Shown piece by piece: positions 43,860 to 51,295 of a stretch of 51,295 nucleotides of DNA. Made by a program: the position numbers and the translations under genes. The notes beneath the pieces are model-generated. The model saw only the letters and a list, made by a program, of their open reading frames with translations. It searched no databases and was not told the origin of the DNA. The stretch covers positions 1 to 51,295 of the forward strand of contig CALUJS010000019.1 of assembly GCA_944321015.1 (NCBI GenBank). Direction: 5' to 3'. Numbering within the stretch: the stretch's first letter is position 1; every line of letters starts with the position of its first letter. This DNA comes from an uncultured Phocaeicola sp. (GTDB lineage Bacteria > Bacteroidota > Bacteroidia > Bacteroidales > Bacteroidaceae).

Positions 43860-44282
43860 TCAGAAGGGCAGTCCTTCCGCATTTTCCGTATGGTTCTCCG
43901 CCTGCGGGGCTGCCGTTTGTTGCGGAGCCGCTGTCGGATGAGTTGCCGGACGTGGAGAACACATTTCCATTACGTCGGCATAGATTTCCACAATGGAGCG
44001 GCGGATGCCGTTTTGATCGTCGTAAGTGCGCGGACGGAGCTTGCCTTCGATATAGAGTTTGTCGCCCTTGTGGACGTATTTCTCTGCCACTTGCGCCAAT
44101 CCTCTCCATAACACGATGTTGTGCCAATCGGTCCGTTCCGGGACGTTGGTTCCGTTGGGCAAGGTGTATCCTCGCTCGGTTGTGGCTAAAGGAAAGGTGG
44201 CTACGGCCACTCCTCCGTCCAGATATCTTACATCGGGTTCTTTCCCTACGTTTCCTAATAGGATTACTTTATTTACTGACAT
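43860..44282 (-). CDS. ssb: Single-stranded DNA-binding protein
   Basis: 140 residues from the ATG at 44282 (MSVNKVILLGNVGKEPDVR); the longer frame starts upstream of the promoter. An OB-fold (about 1-105) with typical WHNIVLWRGLAQVAEKYVHKGDKLYIEGKL segments (split here by motif ends) and a short Pro/Thr/Gln-rich tail. The last residues, AEGLPF, are a variant of the acidic DDDIPF tip that docks partner proteins; here it has lost most of its acidity. It protects single-stranded DNA in replication and repair. First gene of the ssb-gldE-PPTase operon. Confidence 0.95.
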   Translation of the reverse strand: MSVNKVILLGNVGKEPDVRYLDGGVAVATFPLATTERGYTLPNGTNVPERTDWHNIVLWRGLAQVAEKYVHKGDKLYIEGKLRPRTYDDQNGIRRSIVEIYADVMEMCSPRPATHPTAAPQQTAAPQAENHTENAEGLPF

Positions 44283-44308
44283 CGTTTGATATATTAAAAA
44301 TTCTGCTT

Positions 44309-44316
44309 CAAAGTTA
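44309..44316 (-). promoter_or_regulatory. -7 box of the ssb operon
   Basis: TAACTTTG on the minus strand, 27 bases before the ssb start codon. Confidence 0.6.
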
Positions 44317-44369
44317 CGCATTCCGTATCAGCTTGCAAATAAATCGCTTTGATTTCTTAAGGACAGGCG

Positions 44370-45506
44370 TCATCTCACTTTGTGCGCCATAAACCATCGG
44401 TGTGCCACCGCGAGGTAGAAAAGCAATGCGCCCGCCAGTATCCACAGACAGGCCCGATAGCTTTCAACCGGTCCGGCCAGGACGGCGTAGCCCAGATAAA
44501 GCCCGATGCCGATGCCCAGTTCCCACGCAAACAGATATGACGTGTTTGCCGAGCCGCGTTCGCAATGCTGTGACAGTTTGATGAAGAACACCAGCAGGCG
44601 GGCCGTGGTCAGCCCGATGCCTATGCCGATGAGGGCTGAAGCGACATAGAAAGCCGAAGTGTCGTGGCGGAAGATAAGCAGTAAAAGCCCGGCGCCCCAT
44701 ACAATGTTTCCGCTTACGATTTCGGAACGGACGTCGGCGTTCAGGAATACGAATCGCAAGGCCAGCAGTGCCAGGCAGAAGCCAACCATGAGAAATGCGT
44801 AAAACTCATATTGGCGGATGGTGGCCATCAGTATGCCGGTGATGATGGCCACGGGGATGGTTTGCAGAAACATCAGCCAGCCGTTAGGCAGCCAAAAGCG
44901 GTCGAGAGAGAACCTGGGCGGACAGAGCGGCGCGCGGAAGGGTACTTTCAGGCACATGATGCACAGGCACGCTGCCGCGCCGATGATGCACGAGGCCACA
45001 AAGACACTGCGAAAGCCGACCAGATGTTGCACTAACATGCCGGTCAGCGGACCGATGGATAGCCCCAAACGTCCGAACCACACGAAGGCATTGTTGGCTT
45101 CCGTTCTGCGCGGAGAGCTTGTCAGGTCGATGGCCAATGTGCTGCCCGATGCCATCAGGGCTACGCCATAGAGCAGTCCTTGTGCCACACGCAGGGTGAA
45201 CATCCAGCTCAAGGCCGGAGCCCAGAAAAAGCCCAGTGAACACGCTGCCACGCCGATTAAGGCCCATGCGCATACGTTTTTCCTCGGGAAGCGGTCGACC
45301 AGATAGTTAAAGAATGGGCCGAGCACGAACGCTACAATGCAGACGATGGCCAATGTGCCTCCTGTTTCCTGCCTTCCGGCTCCGTATCTGTCGGCCAGCC
45401 ATACGGGCAGGGTGGGAATCAGCATATACAATGAGACGGACAGCAACAAGTGAGACAGGCATATCAGCCACAGGTTGTTTGACCAAAGTTTCGGTTTCGA
45501 TTCCAT
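44370..45506 (-). CDS. MFS transporter
   Basis: 378 residues, twelve predicted membrane segments (LWLICLSHLLLSVSLYMLIP first), with the MFS loop RFPRKN after the second helix and GRLGLSIGPLTGMLV typical of sugar or drug exporters of the superfamily. Substrate unknown. It starts 33 bases after panB with no promoter or terminator between them, so it is likely translated from the panB transcript. Whether it moves a pantothenate-pathway compound is open. Confidence 0.9.
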   Translation of the reverse strand: MESKPKLWSNNLWLICLSHLLLSVSLYMLIPTLPVWLADRYGAGRQETGGTLAIVCIVAFVLGPFFNYLVDRFPRKNVCAWALIGVAACSLGFFWAPALSWMFTLRVAQGLLYGVALMASGSTLAIDLTSSPRRTEANNAFVWFGRLGLSIGPLTGMLVQHLVGFRSVFVASCIIGAAACLCIMCLKVPFRAPLCPPRFSLDRFWLPNGWLMFLQTIPVAIITGILMATIRQYEFYAFLMVGFCLALLALRFVFLNADVRSEIVSGNIVWGAGLLLLIFRHDTSAFYVASALIGIGIGLTTARLLVFFIKLSQHCERGSANTSYLFAWELGIGIGLYLGYAVLAGPVESYRACLWILAGALLFYLAVAHRWFMAHKVR

Positions 45507-45539
45507 AAGGGCTTACAATTGTTGTTCCGACGGCTTGTG

Positions 45540-46361
45540 TCAGTATTGTTCTTGTTCGTTGGGGAAATCTTTGCTTTTCACATCGCGCACGTATTGACCT
45601 ACGGCGTCGGTTATGGTCGTGTGCAGGTCGGCATACCGGCGTAAGAATTTCGGGCTGAATCCCTGGTTCATGCCCAGCATGTCGGTCACTACGAGCACTT
45701 GTCCGTCAACATCGCTTCCGGCTCCGATGCCGATAACGGGTATGCGCACTTCCCGGCTGACACGCGCTGCCAGGGTGGCAGGTATCTTTTCCAGTACGAG
45801 GGCGAAACAGCCGGCCTCTTCCAACAGATGAGCGTCGCGCATGAGTTTGTCGGCTTCGGCGTCGTTTTTGGCGCGTACGCCATACGTCCCGTATTTGTTA
45901 ATGGATTGCGGCATCAGTCCCAAGTGTCCCATGACGGGGATTCCGGCGTTGATGATGAGACGGATGACATCGATAAATTCTTCGCCTCCTTCCAGTTTCA
46001 GCGCATCGGCTCCGGTTTCTTTCATCATCCGTATGGCAACCTGCACGCCGTCGTAAGGATTGGCCTGATAGGAACCGAACGGCATGTCTATCACGACCAT
46101 GGCCCGTTTGGCTGCGCGTGTCACGGAACGTCCGTACATAATCATTTCGTCCACGGTGATGGGCAGGGTGGTGGGATTGCCTGCCATGACGTTTGAAGCC
46201 GAGTCTCCCACCAGGATGGCGTCAATTCCGGCTCCGTCGACAATGGAAGCCATTGTAAAGTCATAAGAGGTCAGCATGGAAATCTTCTCACCGCGTTGTT
46301 TCATTTCCATGAACCGGTGAGTGGTCACTTTTCTCGTATCGTCGCAAATGTAACCGGGCAT
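45540..46361 (-). CDS. panB: 3-methyl-2-oxobutanoate hydroxymethyltransferase PanB
   Basis: 273 residues from the ATG at 46361 ([12 protein letters not shown]), downstream of the promoter. PanB makes ketopantoate from 2-ketoisovalerate and methylene-THF, the first step towards pantothenate and CoA. Visible signatures: [56 protein letters not shown], and [15 protein letters not shown] with metal and substrate ligands. It links to folD (methylene-THF) and ilvE (ketoisovalerate) elsewhere in the window, only through metabolism. Confidence 0.97.
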   Translation of the reverse strand: MPGYICDDTRKVTTHRFMEMKQRGEKISMLTSYDFTMASIVDGAGIDAILVGDSASNVMAGNPTTLPITVDEMIMYGRSVTRAAKRAMVVIDMPFGSYQANPYDGVQVAIRMMKETGADALKLEGGEEFIDVIRLIINAGIPVMGHLGLMPQSINKYGTYGVRAKNDAEADKLMRDAHLLEEAGCFALVLEKIPATLAARVSREVRIPVIGIGAGSDVDGQVLVVTDMLGMNQGFSPKFLRRYADLHTTITDAVGQYVRDVKSKDFPNEQEQY

Positions 46362-46415
46362 ATTATGAATTTGTATTTTAATGGTTGTGTGAATCAGTTG
46401 ATATAAAAACGGGTG

Positions 46416-46423
46416 CAAAGTTA
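46416..46423 (-). promoter_or_regulatory. -7 box of panB
   Basis: TAACTTTG followed by C on the minus strand, 55 bases before the panB start and overlapping the end of the HAD gene's 3' side. Confidence 0.65.
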
Positions 46424-46425
46424 CA

Positions 46426-47085
46426 CTATTCGTCAGACAGGCGTACCGCGGAGAGCATTTTTTCTACGCTGAAGCCCTCGAAGTCGGGAATAACCATGTC
46501 GGCCAGCGGGCGGACGGATTCGGCCGGATTGGTTGTGCTCAGGCCGATGACCGTCATGCCGGCACGCCGTCCGGCCGTGAGTCCGTTGAAGGAGTCCTCG
46601 AACACGAAGCAGTTGCCAGTCGTCGTGTGAAATACTTCGGCACCGAGCAAGTAGCAGTCCGGGTCGGGTTTGGAACGTTTAAAGTCTTCGGCTGTGAAGA
46701 TGCGGTCGAACAGCCGGGTAAAGTCCGGATGTGCTTTGTAGACGTTCTCCATCTTCATCCGGTTGGAGCTGGTGACTACGGCTGTGCGGATGTCCCGTTC
46801 CCGAAGCGCAAGGATGAAGTCGGTTACGCCAGCAATGTAAGCGTAGTCCATGCGTGTTTCGTATTGGTTGAGTTCGTCCTGAATGCGTTCGGGCAGTCCG
46901 GGCTGTGCTTCGAAGTAAGTCAGTATTTGGGAGAGTGTCATGCCTTTGATGCGTTGTTCAAAATGAGGCATGTCCGGGCGGTGGGCTTCGCCTTGTTGTT
47001 TCCAAAACACGGTATATTGCGATTCCGTATCCAAGATAACGCCGTCCAAGTCAAAGAGAGCGGCAACAGGGTGGTTCTTGTCCAT
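46426..47085 (-). CDS. HAD-family hydrolase, beta-phosphoglucomutase-like
   Basis: 219 residues from the ATG at 47085 ([19 protein letters not shown]); the longer frame runs upstream through the promoter area. HAD motifs: [12 protein letters not shown] (nucleophile Asp and acid/base Asp), VVTSSN (motif II), [10 protein letters not shown] (motif III Lys), and [12 protein letters not shown] (motif IV). The cap is the helical type of beta-phosphoglucomutase and phosphatase subgroup I. It acts on small phosphorylated compounds, substrate unknown. Confidence 0.92.
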   Translation of the reverse strand: MDKNHPVAALFDLDGVILDTESQYTVFWKQQGEAHRPDMPHFEQRIKGMTLSQILTYFEAQPGLPERIQDELNQYETRMDYAYIAGVTDFILALRERDIRTAVVTSSNRMKMENVYKAHPDFTRLFDRIFTAEDFKRSKPDPDCYLLGAEVFHTTTGNCFVFEDSFNGLTAGRRAGMTVIGLSTTNPAESVRPLADMVIPDFEGFSVEKMLSAVRLSDE

Positions 47086-47205
47086 AGTAAGAAACAGTCT
47101 TTTTCGGGTGCAAAGTTCGAAAGACTGAGGTGATTGACCGACGTGTTTCTTGTTAAAAGAATGTAAACTTACTCTGCGCGAAACGTCATTTCGCAACTAT
47201 TTGTC

Positions 47206-47213
47206 TATGTTTG
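47206..47213 (+). promoter_or_regulatory. -7 box of the acyl-CoA ligase gene
   Basis: TATGTTTG, 53 bases before the start codon. Confidence 0.5.
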
Positions 47214-47266
47214 TGCGCATTTTATCACAGAATGTGCAAGGACTAACACATTATATCTAAGAAACA

Positions 47267-48925
47267 ATGGAGAATAGCTTTATCGAGCTCGTTGAGGAGA
47301 GTATAAGGAATAACTGGGAACTTAATGCACTTACCGATTTCAAAGGCACCACGTTACGCTACAAAGATGTGGCGCGCAAGATAGCCAAGATGCACATCAT
47401 GCTGGAGGAGGGCGGCATACGTCCCGGCGACAAGATAGCCATTTGCGGCCGCAACAGCGCCCATTGGGTGGTAACCTTTCTGGGCGTGATAACTTATGGC
47501 GCCGTGGCGGTACCCATCCTGCATGAGTTTAAACCGGATAACATACATCACATCGTGAATCACTCGGAGGCGCGTATGCTTTTTGTGGGCGACCAGATAT
47601 GGGAAAACCTGAACGAAGCGTTTATGCCCGGACTGGAAGCCATCGTGCACTTGCCGGACTTTTCGCTGCTGGTGTCGCGCTCGGAGCAGATAACCGCCGC
47701 GCGCGGACGTCTGAACGAGCTGTTCGGACATCATTACCCGTATAACTTCCGTGCCGAGCACGTGGTTTACCGTCGTGACACGCCGGAGGAGCTGGCCATC
47801 ATTAACTATACGTCCGGCACCACGGGCTACTCCAAGGGAGTCATGTTGCCTTACCGGAGCATCTGGTCCAACGTGATGCTTTGTCGTGAGCGCATCGACC
47901 TGAGGCCGGGCGACAGCGTGGTGTCCATGTTGCCTTTGGGTCATGTGTTCGGCATGGTGTTTGACTTCTTGTTTGGCGTGTGCCAGGGAGCCCATCTGTG
48001 GTTCCTCACGCGGATGCCTTCGCCGAAAATCATAGCCGAGTCGTTTGCCGAAATCCGTCCCCGGGTCATTTCCAGCGTACCTTTGGTTGTCGAGAAGATA
48101 TTCAAGAAGAACATCCTGCCGCGTGTGGACACCAAGCTGGGGCGCTTCCTGCTCAAAGTACCTATTATTAATGACAAGATAAAGATGAAAGCCCGCGAGG
48201 AAGCCATGCAGGTGTTCGGAGGCAATTTCATCGAGATTATCATAGGCGGCGCGCCGTTCAATGCCGAGGTGGAGGCTTTCCTGCGCCTCATCGACTTCCC
48301 CTACACCATTGCTTACGGCATGACGGAGTGCGGCCCCATCATCTGCCACAACTTCTGGACGAACTTGAAATACACCTCTTGCGGACAGGTGGTGCCCCGC
48401 ATGGAGATTAAGGTCGATTCGCCTGCGCCCCACACCGTGCCGGGCGAGTTGTTGTGTCGGGGAGAGAACGTGATGTTGGGCTATTACAAGAACGAAGAGG
48501 CTACTCATCAGGTGATTGATGCCGACGGATGGCTGCACACGGGCGACATGGCCATTGTCGACACTGAGGGGCATGTGTTTATCAAGGGCCGGTGCAAGAA
48601 CATGCTGCTCACGGCCTCGGGACAGAACATCTATCCGGAAGAAATTGAATCGAAGCTGAACAACATGCTCTACGTGTCGGAGTCCATCGTCATACTCAAC
48701 CACGACCGTCTTGTTGCCCTCGTTTATCCCGACTGGGGAGAACTGGGTGAGGAGGGACGTTCGCCGGAGCGCATCGAGGAGCTGATGGAGAAGAACCGTC
48801 AGGAACTGAACATGCAGCTGCCGAACTACGCCCAGATTTCGCGTATTAAGATATGGCCCGAAGAGTTTGAAAAGACGGCCAAGAAGAGCATCAAGCGCTA
48901 TCTCTATCAGGATGTGCGCCTGTAG
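47267..48925 (+). CDS. AMP-dependent long-chain fatty acid-CoA ligase family protein
   Basis: 552 residues. Adenylate-forming enzyme: ATP-binding P-loop INYTSGTTGYSKGVMLPY (about 181-198), IAYGMTECGPII, GWLHTGDMAIVD, and the catalytic C-terminal lysine in EKTAKKSIKRYLYQ. Full-length relative of FadD-type ligases that activate fatty acids as acyl-CoA, probably associated with the inner membrane face. It stands alone, with its own promoter and a bidirectional terminator after it. Chain-length preference cannot be judged. Confidence 0.92.
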   Translation: MENSFIELVEESIRNNWELNALTDFKGTTLRYKDVARKIAKMHIMLEEGGIRPGDKIAICGRNSAHWVVTFLGVITYGAVAVPILHEFKPDNIHHIVNHSEARMLFVGDQIWENLNEAFMPGLEAIVHLPDFSLLVSRSEQITAARGRLNELFGHHYPYNFRAEHVVYRRDTPEELAIINYTSGTTGYSKGVMLPYRSIWSNVMLCRERIDLRPGDSVVSMLPLGHVFGMVFDFLFGVCQGAHLWFLTRMPSPKIIAESFAEIRPRVISSVPLVVEKIFKKNILPRVDTKLGRFLLKVPIINDKIKMKAREEAMQVFGGNFIEIIIGGAPFNAEVEAFLRLIDFPYTIAYGMTECGPIICHNFWTNLKYTSCGQVVPRMEIKVDSPAPHTVPGELLCRGENVMLGYYKNEEATHQVIDADGWLHTGDMAIVDTEGHVFIKGRCKNMLLTASGQNIYPEEIESKLNNMLYVSESIVILNHDRLVALVYPDWGELGEEGRSPERIEELMEKNRQELNMQLPNYAQISRIKIWPEEFEKTAKKSIKRYLYQDVRL

Positions 48926-48943
48926 GGCCCGGCATTCGCATGA

Positions 48944-48992
48944 TTAAACCCCAATCGGAAGTCGTTTGATGACCGGTTGGGGTTTAATTCTT
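48944..48992. terminator. Bidirectional terminator between the acyl-CoA ligase gene and ispE
   Basis: TTAAACCCCAATCGG (48944-48958) pairs at 14 of 15 positions with CCGGTTGGGGTTTAA (48973-48987), followed by TTCTTTT. Confidence 0.85.
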
Positions 48993-49015
48993 TTGATGGT
49001 GTTGTCGGTTGCGGA

Positions 49016-49840
49016 CTATTCCAGTTCGCGGATGCGGCAGAAGCACTCGCCGAAATGTTCGTCCACGTAGGGGACGGACTCTTTGAAGATGCCGTACACC
49101 GTAGAGCCGGAGCCTGTCATCGAGGCATACACGGCGCCCATGTCATAGAGTTTGTCCTTGATGGCGGCTATTTCGGGATGGGCCACGAATACGCTCGGTT
49201 CAAAGTCGTTTACGATGCATCCTTTCCACTCCTCGATGGGGCGGCGGATGAGCTCCGTCAGCGGAGCGGTCGGACGGCGGGGTGTGACTCCGGCATAGGC
49301 TTCCTTTGTCGATACGGAGCTGACAGGCTTCACCAGCACGATGTACATGCCTTTCAGCGACAATTCTACCGGTTCGAACACATTGCCTATGCCCGTGGCA
49401 AACACCGGGCGGTCCTTGATGAAAAAGGCGCAGTCGGCGCCCAGTTGCGAGGCGTAGGTCTCCATTTGTCCGATGCTCAGGCCGAGGTCGAACTTCTCGT
49501 TCAGCAGTTTAATCATGAAGGCGGCGTCCGACGAGCCTCCGCCCAGGCCGGCTCCCATGGGGATGTGCTTATACATATATATATGGATGGGCGGAAGGTC
49601 GAAATCGCGTTTCAGCAGGCGGTAGGCTTTCACCACCAAGTTGTCTTCCGGACTGCCTTCGATGGGCGTGCCCGTCACTTTCAGGTCGAATTCTTGCGTC
49701 GAGCCTGTCAGGGGGACGACTTCGAGCGCGTCTTCCAGATGGATGGGGTAGAAGATGGTCTCCAGGTTATGATAGCCGTCCGGGCGGCGTTCCACGATGT
49801 TCAGACCCAGGTTTATTTTCGCGTTGGGAAATGTTATCAT
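49016..49840 (-). CDS. ispE: 4-diphosphocytidyl-2-C-methyl-D-erythritol kinase IspE
   Basis: 274 residues. GHMP kinase that phosphorylates CDP-methylerythritol in the non-mevalonate isoprenoid pathway. [25 protein letters not shown] at the N-terminus (with substrate-binding Lys and Asn), the ATP loop [16 protein letters not shown] (about 90-105) and the C-terminal [12 protein letters not shown] are all present. It is divergent from dnaB; a -7 box (TATATTTG, minus strand, 49867-49874) lies 27 bases before the start. Confidence 0.97.
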   Translation of the reverse strand: MITFPNAKINLGLNIVERRPDGYHNLETIFYPIHLEDALEVVPLTGSTQEFDLKVTGTPIEGSPEDNLVVKAYRLLKRDFDLPPIHIYMYKHIPMGAGLGGGSSDAAFMIKLLNEKFDLGLSIGQMETYASQLGADCAFFIKDRPVFATGIGNVFEPVELSLKGMYIVLVKPVSSVSTKEAYAGVTPRRPTAPLTELIRRPIEEWKGCIVNDFEPSVFVAHPEIAAIKDKLYDMGAVYASMTGSGSTVYGIFKESVPYVDEHFGECFCRIRELE

Positions 49841-49973
49841 GATATATACGATTTTTAAATGACGGACAAATATAGGTGAAAATCATTTAAATGAACAGGC
49901 TTGTGGACAAAAGATTTGCTTCCGTGTTCAAAAAAAGCTGTTTCGCGGCTCTGCAGGGCATCCGGGCTTTTGC

Positions 49974-49981
49974 TAACTTTG
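49974..49981 (+). promoter_or_regulatory. -7 box of dnaB
   Basis: TAACTTTG followed by C. Transcription from it would start about 10-15 bases before the ATG at 50004, so the leader is very short. Confidence 0.55.
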
Positions 49982-50003
49982 CCGCGCCAAATATGAACAG
50001 ACT

Positions 50004-51295
50004 ATGCCGGAATCAAAACGTAACACCTCTCCACGTGCCCGACAGACCAAGGCGCGTGTGCCCGAAATGAACGAATACGGACACTTGCAACCGCAGGCGC
50101 CCGAACTGGAAGAAGCCGTGCTGGGCGCACTCATGATAGAGCGCGACGCTTATTCGCTGGTGAGCGAGATTCTGCGTCCGGAGTCCTTCTACGACCAGCG
50201 CCACCAGCTTATCTATAAGGCCATCAGTACGCTGGCCATGCAGCAGCAGCCGGTGGACATCCTCACCGTCACCGAACAACTGAAAAAGACCGGCGAGCTG
50301 GACGACGTGGGAGGCCCCTTCTACATCACTCAATTGAGCGGAAAGGTGGCTTCGTCGGCCCACATCGAATATCATGCGCGCATCATTGCCCAAAAGTTTC
50401 TGGCGCGCGAGCTTATCACCTTCACCAGCAACATCCAGACAAAAGCCTTCGACGCCACCCAGGATGTGGACGACCTCATGCAGGAGGCCGAGGGAAAACT
50501 CTTCGAGATTTCCCAGCAGAACATGAAGAAGGATTACACGCAAATCAATCCCGTCATCAAGGAGGCCTACGACATGCTTCAGAAAGCGGCCGCGCGCACC
50601 GACGGATTGAGCGGACTGCCCAGCGGATTCCATCAGCTGGACAAGATGACCTCCGGATGGCAAAACTCCGACCTTATCATCATTGCCGCCCGTCCGGCCA
50701 TGGGTAAGACGGCCTTTGTGCTTTCCATGGCCAAGAACATGGCCGTGGACAGACAGATGCCCGTGGCGCTCTTTTCGCTCGAAATGAGCAACGTGCAATT
50801 GGTGAACCGCCTTATCGTCAACGTGTGTGAAATCTCGGGCGAGAAAATCCGAAGCGGACAGCTGGCGCCCTATGAATGGAGCCAGTTGGATTATAAGATA
50901 AAAGACCTCTACGACGCGCCGCTCTATGTCGACGACACGCCGTCGCTGTCCGTATTTGAGTTGCGCACGAAGGCGCGCCGTCTGGTGCGCGAGCACGGGG
51001 TGAAGGTCATCATCATCGACTACCTGCAGCTGATGAATGCCAGCGGCATGTCTTTCGGAAGCCGTCAGGAAGAGGTGAGCACCATCTCGCGCTCGTTGAA
51101 GGGACTGGCCAAGGAGCTGAACATTCCCATCATTGCCCTGAGCCAGTTGAACCGTGGCGTGGAAAGCCGTGAGGGCATCGATGGCAAACGTCCGCAGTTG
51201 AGTGACTTGCGCGAGTCGGGCGCCATCGAGCAGGATGCCGACATGGTGTGTTTCATCCACCGCCCCGAATACTACAAGATAACTCAGGACGAGAA
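50004..51295 (+). CDS. dnaB: Replicative DNA helicase DnaB (partial, cut by the window edge)
   Basis: The first 430 codons are present; the gene runs off the right end with no stop. DnaB is the hexameric 5'-3' helicase that opens the replication fork. The N-terminal domain begins with a basic extension (to about residue 20) before the conserved PQAPELEEAVLGALMIERD. The RecA-like domain shows Walker A ARPAMGKTAFVL, FSLEMSNVQLVNRL, and VIIIDYLQLM, then SQLNRGVESREG. The start at 50004 fits the frame; an ATG at 49993 is out of frame. Confidence 0.97.
   Translation, partial: MPESKRNTSPRARQTKARVPEMNEYGHLQPQAPELEEAVLGALMIERDAYSLVSEILRPESFYDQRHQLIYKAISTLAMQQQPVDILTVTEQLKKTGELDDVGGPFYITQLSGKVASSAHIEYHARIIAQKFLARELITFTSNIQTKAFDATQDVDDLMQEAEGKLFEISQQNMKKDYTQINPVIKEAYDMLQKAAARTDGLSGLPSGFHQLDKMTSGWQNSDLIIIAARPAMGKTAFVLSMAKNMAVDRQMPVALFSLEMSNVQLVNRLIVNVCEISGEKIRSGQLAPYEWSQLDYKIKDLYDAPLYVDDTPSLSVFELRTKARRLVREHGVKVIIIDYLQLMNASGMSFGSRQEEVSTISRSLKGLAKELNIPIIALSQLNRGVESREGIDGKRPQLSDLRESGAIEQDADMVCFIHRPEYYKITQDE

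Noticed and set aside
1..51295. Mobile element or recent gene transfer
   Set aside because: No transposase, integrase, tRNA-linked attachment site or abrupt change in coding style is visible.

Overview
The window looks like a piece of a Bacteroidales chromosome, probably a fairly GC-rich member of Bacteroidaceae, Prevotellaceae or a relative. Signs are the Bacteroidetes-type promoter (-7 box TAnnTTTG) in front of most transcription units, several lipoproteins joining a DUF4369-like N-terminus to a thioredoxin domain, a GldE-type CBS protein beside ssb, a short ProRS, a long branched-chain aminotransferase and an epimerase-like threonine dehydrogenase. I see no insertion sequence, prophage, integrase, tRNA, rRNA or CRISPR array. 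It reads as core chromosome, with small non-coding elements between the genes. I cannot name the species.

Layout. 0.1-2.9 kb: two tandem paralogous redox lipoproteins, each with its own hairpin terminator. 2.9-7.3 kb: a small outer-membrane barrel protein divergent from ffh, a third TlpA-like lipoprotein and folD. 7.4-11 kb: xseB, ilvE, trmB and an Mrp-type Fe-S carrier ATPase. 11.2-17.3 kb: a complete RND tripartite efflux operon. 17.7-21.5 kb: an LpxA-family acyltransferase, rubrerythrin behind a PerR-like box, MscS and a GH29 fucosidase. 21.6-24.3 kb: a large two-module transglutaminase-like lipoprotein. 24.3-25.2 kb: a long gap holding a repeat array and a small independent transcription unit. 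25.2-29.8 kb: DsbD, a cysteine desulfidase/serine dehydratase-like enzyme and an MFS exporter. 30-36.1 kb: an AddB-like/AddA-like helicase-nuclease pair. 36.1-41.8 kb: an FMN reductase, proS, an OmpA-like lipoprotein, and divergent kbl and tdh. 41.8-51.3 kb: the ssb-gldE-phosphopantetheinyl transferase operon, panB plus an MFS gene, a HAD hydrolase, an acyl-CoA ligase, ispE, and the first 430 codons of dnaB running off the right edge.

The most striking signal is a dispersed tandem repeat with a strict 22-bp period. The unit is CATATG followed by about 16 bases resembling GACGCTCGCGTCCGGG. It occurs at six places (about 3.65, 17.45, 24.47, 29.96, 36.9 and 42.17 kb). Five copies sit between genes and one lies inside the phosphopantetheinyl transferase gene, across its metal-binding motif. 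Twenty-two bases is close to two helical turns, so the palindromic boxes lie on the same face of the DNA. This fits a protein-binding array or a spreading repeat family better than a CRISPR.

Themes that link genes: periplasmic and envelope thiol chemistry (three TlpA-like lipoproteins plus DsbD); oxidative-stress defence (rubrerythrin with PerR-like box); one-carbon and glycine metabolism (folD, kbl, tdh); CoA and acyl-carrier metabolism (panB, phosphopantetheinyl transferase, acyl-CoA ligase); and DNA replication and repair (dnaB, ssb, xseB, AddAB-like).
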